DNA of 64,000 bases from an uncultured Cohaesibacter sp. (GCF_963677725.1 NZ_OY782507.1:1798001-1862000), one strand, 5' to 3'. Counted from the first letter of the stretch, positions 52,949-62,242 are shown. Made by a program: numbers and translations. The notes: a model not told the origin generated them from the sequence alone.

Positions 52949-54322
52949 TCAAGACAGGCCGGGCAACAGTGCCATGAGGATGCCAAGACCACTGGTCACG
53001 GCGAGGCAGGACAGAATTGACCATTTGCGCCAATGGAGCAGCAAGCCTGCGACCAGGGCCAAGGCGAAAACCGCCGGATTAAAGCTCGTCCAGTCTGGCA
53101 AATGCAGCAGGATCGGTCCAAATGTCTGTTTGTGCACTGTGCCAAACAGCACATGGAGGGCAAACCAGACTGAAAGATTGAGGATCACGCCAACCACCGC
53201 CGCGGTGATGGCACGAAGGGCCTCGCGCAGGCGCGGCCGGTGCGCGATCCATTCGATATAGGGCGCGCCTGCAAAGACCCAAAGGAAACAGGGTACAAAG
53301 GTTGCCCAAAGGGTCACCAAGGCGCCAGCAAGCCCATGCCAGAGATTGATGCTCCCCTCCGCGCGCGCTGCTGCGAGAAAGCCGACAAATTCGGTCACCA
53401 GAATGAGTGGTCCGGGTGTGGTTTCAGCCAAACCCAAACCATCCATCATTTCGCGTGCGGAGAGCCAACCATAGGCGTTGACCGCGTCCTGCGCCATATA
53501 GGCCAGCACCGCATAGGCCCCGCCGAAGGTGACTGTCGCCAGCTTTGCAAAGAAGAGTCCGATTGTGCCAAACACATCCGGTTCGATCATCCAGCCGATC
53601 AGGCCAAGGGGCACAAGCCAGAGGACAAGCCAAAGAAGAATTGTAGAGATGGTTTGGCGCAAGGGCACGGATGCGGGCAACGCGTCTCCTTGCTCTGTTG
53701 TTGCCTCGGTCACCGGCTCAGTCACCCGCCCTGCATGCCAGACACCATAAGCGGCAGCGAGTGCGATAATCAGCGGGAACGGCCACTGCAGAAAAAAGAT
53801 GCCAACAAAGGCCAGTCCGGCGATCAGCCAATGAGCGGTGCCATCGAGGGCTTTGTTTGCCACCCGCAACAAGGCTTCAAGCACGATGATCAGGACCGCC
53901 GCCTTGATGCCCATGAAAAGTGACGCTGCCAGAGGGTTCTGACCGACCAGCGCGTAAAAAGCAGCAAGCGCCAGAATGACAATTGCGCCGGGAAGGACAA
54001 AAGCCAGGCCAGCCATCAACCCGCCGAGCGTTCCATGCAGTCGCCAGCCGGAATACGTGGCCAGTTGCATGGCTTCGGGGCCGGGCAACATCATGCAGAA
54101 AGACAAGGCATTGAGGAATTGTTGCTCGCTGAGCCAGCCTTTTTCCTCAACGATCATGCGATGCATCAGTGCGATCTGGGCAGCAGGGCCGCCAAAGGAC
54201 AACAGCCCAATGCGCCACCAGACACGATTGGCATCGGACAGCGAAGGCTGAGGGCTTATGGCCGGGTTGATCCGGGGCTGATCTTCGCACTGGTCTGACA
54301 CAGATTTTTCCTCAATTCGCAC
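52949..54322 (-). CDS. chrA: Chromate efflux transporter ChrA
   Basis: A 457-residue membrane protein of the CHR family with two homologous halves. The first has WWRIGLLSFGGPAAQIALMHRMIVEEKGWLSEQQF (about 35-69) and LPGPEAMQLATYSGW. The second has KLATVTFGGAYAVLAYMAQDAVNAYGWLSAREMMDGLGLAETTPGPLILV (about 262-311). About ten to twelve membrane segments. It exports chromate, probably by proton antiport. The first codon is GTG with a weak ribosome binding site, so the true start may be a little downstream. It is a single gene on the minus strand. Confidence 0.94.
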   Translation of the reverse strand: MRIEEKSVSDQCEDQPRINPAISPQPSLSDANRVWWRIGLLSFGGPAAQIALMHRMIVEEKGWLSEQQFLNALSFCMMLPGPEAMQLATYSGWRLHGTLGGLMAGLAFVLPGAIVILALAAFYALVGQNPLAASLFMGIKAAVLIIVLEALLRVANKALDGTAHWLIAGLAFVGIFFLQWPFPLIIALAAAYGVWHAGRVTEPVTEATTEQGDALPASVPLRQTISTILLWLVLWLVPLGLIGWMIEPDVFGTIGLFFAKLATVTFGGAYAVLAYMAQDAVNAYGWLSAREMMDGLGLAETTPGPLILVTEFVGFLAAARAEGSINLWHGLAGALVTLWATFVPCFLWVFAGAPYIEWIAHRPRLREALRAITAAVVGVILNLSVWFALHVLFGTVHKQTFGPILLHLPDWTSFNPAVFALALVAGLLLHWRKWSILSCLAVTSGLGILMALLPGLS

Positions 54323-54480
54323 CCCAAAAGGTCATCATCGCCGATGGCAGACTTCTTGCCTGCCGCAGCTGCCTTTTTTTGGCCTCTCTATTTGACAGAC
54401 CGATAACAAGAAGAGGAATTGGATGATTTTGGTGTCAATTGGAAGATGGCAAAGCCGAAACGACATCAATTGAGTCAGTT

Positions 54481-54945
54481 TCAGGCTGCGTCGGATTCCT
54501 GAACGCCACTCAGGACCGCGCGAATTTCGTCACTTTCGGACGCTGCCCGCAGTTTTTTAAGCGTCGCTTCGCTGCGCAGGACACGCGCAATACGCGCCAG
54601 AGCCTTGAGATGATCAGCACCTGCTCCTTCCGGGGCAAGCAGCAAAAAGACGATATCGACTGGCTTGTCGTCCATGGCCTCGAAATTGACGGGCTTATCC
54701 AACAAGGCAAAGATACCCTGAATGCGGTCCAGATCAGCCAGTTTTCCATGCGGAATAGCCACCCCGTGCCCAACACCGGTTGAGCCGAGACGTTCGCGCT
54801 GTAGCAATTTCTCAAAAATCTGACGCTGAGGCAGGCCTGTCAATTTGGCGGCTCGCTCTGACAGCTCCTGAATAACCTGTTTTTTGCTGCTGGCCTTTAG
54901 CAGCGGAATGATGGATTCAGGTGCGAGAAGATCGTTCAGTTCCAT
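54481..54945 (-). CDS. ptsN: PTS IIA-like nitrogen regulatory protein
   Basis: A 154-residue EIIA-Ntr protein of the nitrogen phosphotransferase system. The phosphorylated His is in GVGHGVAIPHGKL (about 61-73), and the PTS EIIA type 2 domain spans most of the chain. It receives phosphate from NPr and regulates potassium uptake, stress response and other targets. I use the ATG at 54945 (MELNDLL, GAGAG ribosome binding site); the open frame to 55023 adds unrelated sequence. It is the distal gene of the lptB-rpoN-hpf-ptsN neighbourhood. Confidence 0.95.
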   Translation of the reverse strand: MELNDLLAPESIIPLLKASSKKQVIQELSERAAKLTGLPQRQIFEKLLQRERLGSTGVGHGVAIPHGKLADLDRIQGIFALLDKPVNFEAMDDKPVDIVFLLLAPEGAGADHLKALARIARVLRSEATLKKLRAASESDEIRAVLSGVQESDAA

Positions 54946-55099
54946 GAAACTCTCATCTGTCAAACAGCTTGCCCCCGCATAACCTCTACGCTGGCAAGAT
55001 GCTTTTGTTTCTTGAGCGACCAACCATACTGCCCCCGACTTGACAGTTCGGAGGCAGGTTGATCTCGAGCTGGCACCATTGGTACCGGCGATGTAGGGC

Positions 55100-55672
55100 T
55101 TATTTGGTCAGGGAAGGATTAACCCAACCCACATGACCGTCATTGCGCTTATAAACCACGTTAATAGCATCATCGCCCGCATTACGGAAGACCAAGACCG
55201 GCGCATCGGTCATATCGAGCGCCATCACGGCGTCTCCAACGGTCATCGTGCGGATGGGGGACGTGGATTCAGCAATCACCACTGGGGTAAAGTCATCAGG
55301 AATCTCTTCCTGAGTGTCAGGATTCTGGAGGATGCCATAGGCCACTTCAATCGCCTCTGGTGATCCTGCACGTTCGGTCCGATGACTTTTCAGACGACGT
55401 TTGTACCGCCGCAAGCGTTTGTCGATATGTTCGTTTGCGTTTTCGAAGCTTCTCTGCGGGTCGGAGTCGGAGCCGCTGGCTTGCATGATCATCCCTGTAT
55501 CGAGATGAATGACCAGATCGCTTTTGAAGCCGATCCCCTCTTTCTCCAAGGTCATATGACCTTTATAGCCACCATCGAAATATTTTTGGACGGTTTCGGC
55601 AACGCGATCTTCGGCGTAGCTGCGCAGTGAATCACCAACATCTACTTGTCTGCCTGATACTCGAAGCGTCAT
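55100..55672 (-). CDS. hpf: Ribosome hibernation-promoting factor, long form
   Basis: A 190-residue HPF/RaiA protein. The N-terminal RNA-binding domain (about 1-100: LRVSGRQVDVGDSLRSYAEDRV, ENANEHIDKRLRRYKRRLKSH) is followed by a linker and the C-terminal dimerisation domain (about 130-190: VVIAESTSPIRTMTVGDAVMALDMTDAPVLVFRNAGDDAINVVYKR). The long form drives 100S ribosome dimers in stationary phase. It lies between rpoN and ptsN, about 515 bp downstream of rpoN, and has its own upstream palindrome. Confidence 0.95.
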   Translation of the reverse strand: MTLRVSGRQVDVGDSLRSYAEDRVAETVQKYFDGGYKGHMTLEKEGIGFKSDLVIHLDTGMIMQASGSDSDPQRSFENANEHIDKRLRRYKRRLKSHRTERAGSPEAIEVAYGILQNPDTQEEIPDDFTPVVIAESTSPIRTMTVGDAVMALDMTDAPVLVFRNAGDDAINVVYKRNDGHVGWVNPSLTK

Positions 55673-56187
55673 GGAACCCCCTATTTTTCTTGGGTCAATG
55701 GGATGACCAACCTGTCTTCATCCATCTATCAACGGGCACCGTAAGGTCCGGACCTTCGGGTCAGACCGCAGCCATCCACGTCATTACATGGTTGAGTGTC
55801 GGGTCGGCCAAAGCATGGCAAAAGATCCCAGAACAGTTACACGCAACCGGGAAGCGCACACATATGCGCTGGGCAATTGAATGTCAATGTATGGGAAAAT
55901 CTGTCATGCATAATGACAGTCTGCCAAATAAATGTGGCATTGACCAGAAGACATGACAATCAGATGGCAGAAAGCGCATGGCTTTCATATTTATCCACTA
56001 ACTTTCAATTATTGAAATGAATGAAAAATTGAAACTCAAAAATTGTTAAGAAAATTTCACTAAATCAACCTTATGCGTTTTTCTGACTAGCGATTTCAAG
56101 TCTTGACAGTATGTTTTTTTGATTGTTCAAAACTGCCCGAATACAGCGATTCAATCGGTGTCTTTAGGCTCCGAATGCAAGAATCAA
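55673..56187. other. Intergenic region between rpoN and hpf
   Basis: About 515 bp. It holds a perfect palindrome at 55901-55919 and a strongly AT-rich tract (about 55975-56075). No terminator with a clear U-tract is seen after rpoN, and no gene is recognisable. The hpf promoter must lie here. Confidence 0.45.
55901..55919. promoter_or_regulatory. Palindromic operator candidate upstream of hpf
   Basis: CTGTCAT-GCATA-ATGACAG, perfect 7-5-7 dyad, about 230 bp before the hpf start. The half-site resembles the alphaproteobacterial PhoB half-site CTGTCAT, but PhoB sites are direct repeats, not inverted ones, so the factor is unknown. Confidence 0.55.
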
Positions 56188-57807
56188 TCAGCCCTGAGCC
56201 GCTTTTTTCTCGCGCCGCCGCTGGACGGATGAGGGAATATGCATCGCTTCGCGATATTTCGCGACCGTGCGGCGGGCAATATCGATGCCGCTGTCGCGCA
56301 GCAAGGTGACAAGGGCGTCGTCCGACAGGATCTTGTTGACGCTCTCCCCATCAATCGCCTGCCGAATGCGATGCTTAACTGCCTCTGCCGAATGGCTGTC
56401 GCCCCCTGATGTGGCATTAATGGCCGAGGTGAAGAAATATTTCATCTCGAAAGTGCCGCGATTGGTGGCGATGAATTTGTTTGAGGTAACGCGGCTGACC
56501 GTGCTTTCGTGCATCTGAATGGCGTCGGCGATTGTGCGAAGGTTGAGCGGTCGCAAATGGGTCACGCCATAGCTGAAGAAAGCATCCTGCTGTTTGACGA
56601 TCTCGGTCGCGACCTTGAGGATCGTCTGGGCGCGTTGATCGAGGCTTTTGACCAGCCAATTGGCGCTCTGCAGGCAATCGACCAGAAATTCCTTCTCTTT
56701 CTTACCCGAGGCGGTCTGGTTGATCTGAGCATAATAGGTACGGTTGACCAGCACCCTTGGCAGGGTATCGCTGTTCAGCTCCAGCCGCCAGCTGCCATCA
56801 TTGGCCTGTTTGACAAAAACATCCGGGATAACCGGCTGCACCGTCAAATGACCAAAACCACTGCCGGGACGGGGATTGAGGGCCCGGATCTCGGCGACCA
56901 TTTCGGTGAGGTCATCCTCATCCACGCCGCAGAGTTTGCGCAGGGCCGCAAAATCCCGCTTTGCCAACAGTTCCAAATGATCAAGCAGCGCTGATATCGC
57001 CGGATCGAAGCGATTTTGCTCTTTCAATTGCAACGCCAGACATTCTGACAGGCTGCGGGCGAAAACACCGGCCGGCTCGAATGTCTGCAACACCGCCAGA
57101 ACCGCCTCGACTTCTTCAGTTTCAACGCCAAGGCGATTGGCAACGAGGGTCAGATCGGACTGCAAATAGCCGAAATCGTCCAGTTCATTGATCAGAAACT
57201 GACCGATGATCCGCGCCTTGGGATCAAGGATTGCCGTCATTAACTGCTGTTCGAGATGATCGCTCAGAGACAACTCGCCCGCCAGCACCGCTTCCAGATC
57301 ATAGTCGGGATTTGCGCCACCATTGCGCATGGGGGTCGACATCCATGGATCGTTCAATTGCGGTCCGGCTTGTTCTCCGGGGCCGTTATCGTCTGGAAAT
57401 ACATTGTCGAGGCGAGCATCAAGGTCATTGGAAATGGCTTCCATATGTTCAGGGCGCTCATTGCCAAATTGGTCGGAGAGATCCGGGCCACTATTGTCAT
57501 TGCCAAATGTGTCACTGGCAGATGGCTCGCTTGCGGTCTCAGCATTGTTGCGTCCGCCCTCTGCGGAACCGTCGCGATTGCCGTCAGGATTTGCGCTGTC
57601 AGCAGCGTCTCTGCCGTCGGAGCCTGTTGTATCATTGGCAAAGTCGCCACTCACCGCCTCAAGCAAAGGATTGCTTTCAAGCTCCTGCTGAACATAGGCA
57701 ACCAAATCGAGATTGGACATCTGCAACAACTGGATGGCTTGCATCAGTTGCGGCGTCATCACCAGCGATTGGCTTTGGCGAATATCCAGTCTGGGTGTCA
57801 GAGCCAT
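56188..57807 (-). CDS. rpoN: RNA polymerase sigma-54 factor
   Basis: A 539-residue sigma factor recognising -24/-12 promoters. Region I is Gln/Leu-rich (SLVMTPQLMQAIQLLQMSNLDLVAYVQQELESNPLLE, about 13-50). An Asp/Asn/Ser-rich low-complexity region II spans about 55-170. The core-binding domain follows, then an HTH with RPLNLRTIADAIQMHESTVSRVTSNK. The RpoN box ARRTVAKYRE is at 511-520. It lies downstream of lptB and upstream of hpf and ptsN, a conserved neighbourhood that links sigma-54 with the nitrogen PTS. Confidence 0.97.
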   Translation of the reverse strand: MALTPRLDIRQSQSLVMTPQLMQAIQLLQMSNLDLVAYVQQELESNPLLEAVSGDFANDTTGSDGRDAADSANPDGNRDGSAEGGRNNAETASEPSASDTFGNDNSGPDLSDQFGNERPEHMEAISNDLDARLDNVFPDDNGPGEQAGPQLNDPWMSTPMRNGGANPDYDLEAVLAGELSLSDHLEQQLMTAILDPKARIIGQFLINELDDFGYLQSDLTLVANRLGVETEEVEAVLAVLQTFEPAGVFARSLSECLALQLKEQNRFDPAISALLDHLELLAKRDFAALRKLCGVDEDDLTEMVAEIRALNPRPGSGFGHLTVQPVIPDVFVKQANDGSWRLELNSDTLPRVLVNRTYYAQINQTASGKKEKEFLVDCLQSANWLVKSLDQRAQTILKVATEIVKQQDAFFSYGVTHLRPLNLRTIADAIQMHESTVSRVTSNKFIATNRGTFEMKYFFTSAINATSGGDSHSAEAVKHRIRQAIDGESVNKILSDDALVTLLRDSGIDIARRTVAKYREAMHIPSSVQRRREKKAAQG

Positions 57808-58154
57808 TCTTGATCCCGTTCGGAGTGAATTGGTACGACTTTTGCTTGTTCTTTATATCAGCCCTTTTGGCATTTGCACAAATTCTAAAACCGTCCAGCG
57901 GCACAATTTGGCATTCGATTTGCTATGCAGCGTTAATCGCGCGGCATGGGCTTTTGATAAATATGCTTATTTTCAACAACTTAATCAAAAACAAAGACGT
58001 CAAGAAAATTTGTTTGTCTTGGAAGCGAAGCTCTGAATTGCCGTTGAAAACCGAAGCGGAGTTGCCGCAACCGCCATTATGTTTGCACAAATTCCAAGCA
58101 ACTGGAGCGGCTTTTTGCCCCATTGCGTGAAAAGCAGGCGCATCGCCCGATCAC
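57808..58154. other. Intergenic region between lptB and rpoN with a 13-bp direct repeat
   Basis: About 347 bp without a gene. TTTGCACAAATTC occurs exactly at 57873-57885 and at 58082-58094, 209 bp apart, each near one end of the spacer. The middle is AT-rich. The rpoN promoter should be here. Confidence 0.6.
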
Positions 58155-58958
58155 TCACATTGAGAAGCTTTCACCCAGATAAAGGCGACGAACATCGGGG
58201 TTTTGGATGATCTCTGCCGGTGTGCCGTTGGTCAGCACATTGCCTGAATGAATGATGTAGGCCCGGTCGATCAGTGACAGGGTTTCGCGCACATTGTGAT
58301 CGGTGATCAAAACACCGATGCCGCGCGCCGTCAGATGGCGGACCAATTGCTGGATATCACCAACCGCGATCGGGTCAACGCCTGCAAAGGGTTCGTCGAG
58401 CAGCATGAAAGACGGACGGGATGCCAAGGCACGGGCAATCTCCAATCGGCGTCGCTCACCACCAGACAGGGCAATCGCCATCGATTTGCGCAAATGCGTG
58501 ATGGAGAATTCTTCCAGCAATTCGTCAAGCTGTTCCTGCCGCCTCTTGCGATTGCGCTCAACCAATTGCAGCACCGCCATGATATTATCTTCCACATTCA
58601 GACCTCGAAAAATCGAGGCTTCCTGCGGCAGATATCCAATGCCAAGCTTGGCCCGGCGATACATGGGCATGCGGGTGATGTCAAAGCCGTCGAGCGAGAT
58701 ATAGCCCTTATCTGGGCGCACCAGGCCGGTAATCATGTAAAAGACGGTGGTTTTACCCGCCCCGTTGGGACCAAGCAGGCCAACCGCCTCACCCCGTTTG
58801 ACCGCAAGAGAGGCAGAGGTCACAACTGTGCGGCGCTTGTAGCTTTTGCCGATATCATGCACGACCAACCAGCCGGGACCATCTTGCATCAGGGGATCAA
58901 AATCCTGATCTGTCTCCGCGCTCATATCAATCTGGTTTGAATTGCTGGTCTCTTGCAT
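58155..58958 (-). CDS. lptB: LPS export ABC transporter ATP-binding protein LptB
   Basis: A 267-residue ATPase powering lipopolysaccharide transport to the outer membrane with LptF/LptG. Walker A GPNGAGKTT (about 58-66), the Q-loop region YLPQEASIFRGL, signature ALSGGERRRLEIARAL, Walker B FMLLDEPFAGVDP and the switch His in ITDHNVRETL are present. The ATG at 58958 is preferred over a TTG one codon earlier. It has an approximately 25-residue N-terminal extension rich in Gln/Asp relative to E. coli LptB. It follows lptA by about 190 bp. Confidence 0.96.
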   Translation of the reverse strand: MQETSNSNQIDMSAETDQDFDPLMQDGPGWLVVHDIGKSYKRRTVVTSASLAVKRGEAVGLLGPNGAGKTTVFYMITGLVRPDKGYISLDGFDITRMPMYRRAKLGIGYLPQEASIFRGLNVEDNIMAVLQLVERNRKRRQEQLDELLEEFSITHLRKSMAIALSGGERRRLEIARALASRPSFMLLDEPFAGVDPIAVGDIQQLVRHLTARGIGVLITDHNVRETLSLIDRAYIIHSGNVLTNGTPAEIIQNPDVRRLYLGESFSM

Positions 58959-59149
58959 CAATTACGCGGCTCTTTCTGATCCCGACGATCAGTGCCGACT
59001 CCTCATTGTCACCATGGGGTTGAAACCAGTCACTTGCACCGGGTTCGGGTTGGGTGTCCGGTGCCTTTCTGCATCGAACAGATTGCCTTTGCTCTTAAAT
59101 CCTATGATACGAATTGTCGAGGAAATTCAGGTCAGATCCTCGTGAATCC

Positions 59150-59791
59150 CTATTTTCGATTGGGAATGAACAGGCCTTGAACCCGACCTTTGCGATTCCC
59201 GTTTGCAGCGCCAGCCTTGGCAGCGGACAACATCTGCGCCGCGCCGCTTTTCATATTGACCGTCAATTTGGAGCCGCGCAGCACATTCTTACCTTGGGAC
59301 AGCACCACATTGCCGCTCAGTGTGATGACCTCACGCACCATGTCGACATAGGCACGATCGCCTTTGGCATTTTGGTCCTTTTGGGAAATCTGAACGCCAC
59401 CGTCTGCCTCCAGTCGGGTGATCGATTGGGCCGTCCCAACGCCACCACCAGAATAATGCACCGTCAGGCGCGCTGCGCGCACAATGGTTTCGCCCTGCTT
59501 GGCGCGGACACCGCCCTTAAAGACCGCGATTTTTTTCTTATCGAAAAGATCCAGCTGGTCCGCTTCGATTTCAATCGGCGCGTCCGGGTCTGTTTTAAGC
59601 CCGGATGTAACCTGCGCCATGCCTTGTGCGGACGCCCCGACGCTCATGAAAGCAACCAACAACAGCATGGCGAGCGTCAGCGTCGCAATCAGCATTTTGG
59701 CATAGACTGAGGCTGAGGCTGAGTCTGTCTTTGTCACCGCTTTGGCGCGGGATGCGTGGCGGGTGCGATGATCCATAATGTGAAGATCCAT
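59150..59791 (-). CDS. lptA: LPS transport periplasmic protein LptA
   Basis: A 213-residue OstA/LptA protein of the periplasmic LPS bridge. The basic N-terminus precedes a signal helix (about 33-52, MLIATLTLAMLLLVAFMSVGASAQ). The beta-jellyroll follows with IEIEADQLDLFDKKKIAVFKGGVRAKQG, VHYSGGGVGTAQSITRLEADGGVQI and VVLSQGKNVLRGSKLTVNMKSG. The ATG lies two bases after the lptC stop, and GGGGAG provides the ribosome binding site. The order lptC-lptA-lptB is standard. Confidence 0.93.
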   Translation of the reverse strand: MDLHIMDHRTRHASRAKAVTKTDSASASVYAKMLIATLTLAMLLLVAFMSVGASAQGMAQVTSGLKTDPDAPIEIEADQLDLFDKKKIAVFKGGVRAKQGETIVRAARLTVHYSGGGVGTAQSITRLEADGGVQISQKDQNAKGDRAYVDMVREVITLSGNVVLSQGKNVLRGSKLTVNMKSGAAQMLSAAKAGAANGNRKGRVQGLFIPNRK

Positions 59792-59793
59792 GT

Positions 59794-60675
59794 TTAGTTG
59801 CTCCCCTGTTCCGCATTGGCGCTGGCTGCACCCTTGGTCAAAGCGGCATCGATGCGCAGTTTTACATTGCCCTTGAAGCGGATCAAATCGCCGCTATCGA
59901 TGGCTTCGAGTGTGTCGGCCTCAAGCTGGATATCCTTTGAGGCGATGCGGACCGGCGCATTGGTGCGCAGATAATTTTCCTTCATCTTCACTTCCACCGC
60001 TTCGGTCTTCAAACCGTAGCCCTGTGAGGAAATCACATCGACCTTGCCGCTCAATTCAAGAAATTCTTCCTTTTGATTGAAGCGCCCTGCATTGGACGTG
60101 AAGGTGACCCAATCAGCGTTCGGCATGGTGATCCTGGCTGACAGATCCTCTAGATTGACCACATCCGGCTCGGATAATCTCTGAATGGCTCTGGCCGCCG
60201 TCACCTCATAGGCCCGGTTGTCCGAATAACCGTTGAGGTTGGGGTTTTGCATGATGATCTCATCCTGCTGGAAGGCCTGCTCATTGCTAGCAATCTCTTC
60301 AGGCAGGGGCATCGGCTTTTGGTTGACGGCCCATGTGGTGAAACCACCAATAATGGCAAGCGCAATCAGCGGCAAAAGCCATTTCAGCCATGTCACCCTG
60401 CGGGTGTGGCGCTGGGCTGTGCGAAAGGCCTTATGCTGCTCATCCTCAGAAATGATGCGCATGTTCGAGAAGGTGGAAGCGCCATCCTTTGTCGGCTCAA
60501 TCGAGGTTGGCTGCAATGGCTCTGGTCCCAGATCAGCCGGGACATGGTCGACTTCCAAGTGATCTGCAGCCAGAGACTCCGAGGACACACGGCCAGTCAC
60601 CTCCCCTCGCACCGGCTCCGCAAGGGCGGGACCTCGGCGCGCTGAGGGAGAAAGGGCGTCCTTCGGATGGGTCAT
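59794..60675 (-). CDS. lptC: LPS export ABC transporter periplasmic protein LptC
   Basis: A 293-residue bitopic protein. One membrane helix (about 97-117, WLLPLIALAIIGGFTTWAV) anchors a periplasmic beta-jellyroll with NPNLNGYSDNRAYEVTAARAIQ, LEDLSARITMPNADWVTFTSNAGRF and LSGKVDVISSQGYGLKTEAVEV. LptC receives LPS from LptBFG and hands it to LptA. The cytoplasmic N-terminus of about 95 residues, Pro/Glu-rich, makes it much longer than E. coli LptC (191 residues). An internal ATG near residue 72 would give a family-sized product. Confidence 0.92.
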   Translation of the reverse strand: MTHPKDALSPSARRGPALAEPVRGEVTGRVSSESLAADHLEVDHVPADLGPEPLQPTSIEPTKDGASTFSNMRIISEDEQHKAFRTAQRHTRRVTWLKWLLPLIALAIIGGFTTWAVNQKPMPLPEEIASNEQAFQQDEIIMQNPNLNGYSDNRAYEVTAARAIQRLSEPDVVNLEDLSARITMPNADWVTFTSNAGRFNQKEEFLELSGKVDVISSQGYGLKTEAVEVKMKENYLRTNAPVRIASKDIQLEADTLEAIDSGDLIRFKGNVKLRIDAALTKGAASANAEQGSN

Positions 60676-60897
60676 GAATGGCCTCTTTTGGTCTTTGGCT
60701 TGCGGGTTATTTTGTGCGCTATTCGATCTTGAAGGCCGAATGAATGTGTGGTCGCACCCGGACCATATTGATCAGGCCCCTTAAACGCAGCGGGCTTTTT
60801 CTTGTCGCAGCCTGATTGGCATATGGCGTATGGAGCAGCGAAATCAAGGCACAACTATGTTGATTATGGTCTTATTACAAAGACGTCATAATCAGAC

Positions 60898-60922
60898 AAG
60901 GGGCAGCGATGCCTGCCCCTTT
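60898..60922. terminator. Terminator-like hairpin after the RNase D-like gene
   Basis: AAGGGGCAG and CTGCCCCTT form a nine-bp stem around a six-base loop, about 28 bases after the exonuclease stop. The T-run is better on the plus strand than on the minus strand, where the gene lies. Confidence 0.6.
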
Positions 60923-60947
60923 TGTATGTGATGCAACGTCCAGCCCG

Positions 60948-61568
60948 TCAGGAATGGGCGAAAATGTCATTTTCATCCCAACCGGCCAGATCGAGCTTGG
61001 CACGGGTCGGCAAGAAATCGAAGCAGGCTTGCGCCATCTCTTTGCGATCCTCGCGAGACAGACGGGCACGGAAGATGCCCATCAGACCATGCAGGTGAAG
61101 AACATCGGACGCAGCATATTTCTTCTGGGCGTCCGTCAGCATGTCAGCGCCCCAATCAGAGCTTTGCTGTTGCTTGGAAATGTCCACTTCGAGAAATTCG
61201 CGACAAACATCCTTCAGACCATGACGGTCGGTATAGGTGCGGGTCAGCTTGGAAGCGATCTTGGTGCAGAAGACCGGGTTCGGCATCACCCCGAAGGTGT
61301 GATAGAGCACTGCGAGATCAAAACGGGCGAAATGGAAGATCTTTGTGACCTTGTCATTGGCCAGCAAAGTGCAAAGATTGGGCGCTTCTTTCTGCCCCTT
61401 GGCGATCTGGACCAGATCAGCTGAGCCGTCACCGGGGGACAGCTGGACAACACACAAGCGATCGCGATGCGGATTGAGACCCATGGTTTCGGTGTCGATC
61501 GCCACCGCATTGACCTGATCATAGTGGGTGAGATTGGGGAGATCGCCTTGATGCAGCCGTATGGTCAT
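60948..61568 (-). CDS. RNase D-like 3'-5' exonuclease (DEDDy)
   Basis: A 206-residue single-domain DEDDy exonuclease. ExoI is AIDTETMGL (about 23-31), ExoII is FHFARFDLAVLYHTFG (Asp near residue 85), and ExoIII is YAASDVLHL (Tyr and Asp). The length is half that of E. coli RNase D because the HRDC domains are absent, as is common for this short alphaproteobacterial form. It probably trims structured RNA 3' ends. It lies upstream of lptC on the same strand, a conserved neighbourhood. Confidence 0.92.
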   Translation of the reverse strand: MTIRLHQGDLPNLTHYDQVNAVAIDTETMGLNPHRDRLCVVQLSPGDGSADLVQIAKGQKEAPNLCTLLANDKVTKIFHFARFDLAVLYHTFGVMPNPVFCTKIASKLTRTYTDRHGLKDVCREFLEVDISKQQQSSDWGADMLTDAQKKYAASDVLHLHGLMGIFRARLSREDRKEMAQACFDFLPTRAKLDLAGWDENDIFAHS

Positions 61569-61752
61569 CTATTTGCAAAACCTTGAATAATGCAACGGGC
61601 TGACACCGCGTTGCATGATTGTCGAAGGGGCGACAGGCCCGCATGGCCCATCGATGGTGGAACAAAGTTTAAAAGGTTCGCTATCGACACTCAAGACTTG
61701 ATCGGCGATAGCGCACATGATCGCTTCTATCTTTTTGTTGCGGAGCGCCGGA

Positions 61753-62097
61753 TCAATAATCGACCCTGCAGATATAACGCTCGAATACCCAGCCAGAGGC
61801 ATAATCATCGTGCGGGGCGAAGAGGTAGGGCAAAACCTGAACCTGACGCCAACCACGGGTGCCGCTTGGCTCATAGGTTCTCAGCGGAGTTTCAGGCCCA
61901 AGGCGCATGATCTCTTGGCAATTGGTCGACCCGCAACTGCGCAAGGAGAGATAATTGTCGCCGTTGGGATCAAGGCGGCAGGTGATATAATCCTCTCCAT
62001 CATAGGCCATGCCTTGAGAGACCATGACCAAAAGCGAAGTGGCGAGGACCGCAGCCAAGCTCAGTGCGGTTCGCCGAGATATGAGACAGGGCATCAT
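61753..62097 (-). CDS. Small secreted SH3 domain-containing protein
   Basis: A 114-residue exported protein. A signal peptide (about 1-31, ending VSQGMA) is followed by one bacterial SH3-like fold (DPNGDNYLSLRSCGSTNCQEIMRLGPETPLRTYEPSGTRGWRQVQVL) and GWVFERYIC. Four Cys in the mature part suggest two disulfides. Function is unknown; such domains often bind cell-wall peptides. It stands alone between the exonuclease and a GH5 gene. Confidence 0.78.
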   Translation of the reverse strand: MMPCLISRRTALSLAAVLATSLLVMVSQGMAYDGEDYITCRLDPNGDNYLSLRSCGSTNCQEIMRLGPETPLRTYEPSGTRGWRQVQVLPYLFAPHDDYASGWVFERYICRVDY

Positions 62098-62242
62098 CAG
62101 CCTCCCTATTTTCTGCTGTCATACAAGCCAAACGCCTTGATGCCATCGATCTTAGCATCCCCTTTGGCATGCAGGGTGGACAAGGCGCCGCTACAATTGA
62201 GCGCAGGGAAAGTTGCAAAAGCTATCTTTTGTCTTGGCATCG

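Noticed and set aside
55901-55919. PhoB box upstream of hpf
   Set aside because: The CTGTCAT half-sites are inverted with a five-base gap, while PhoB boxes are direct repeats.
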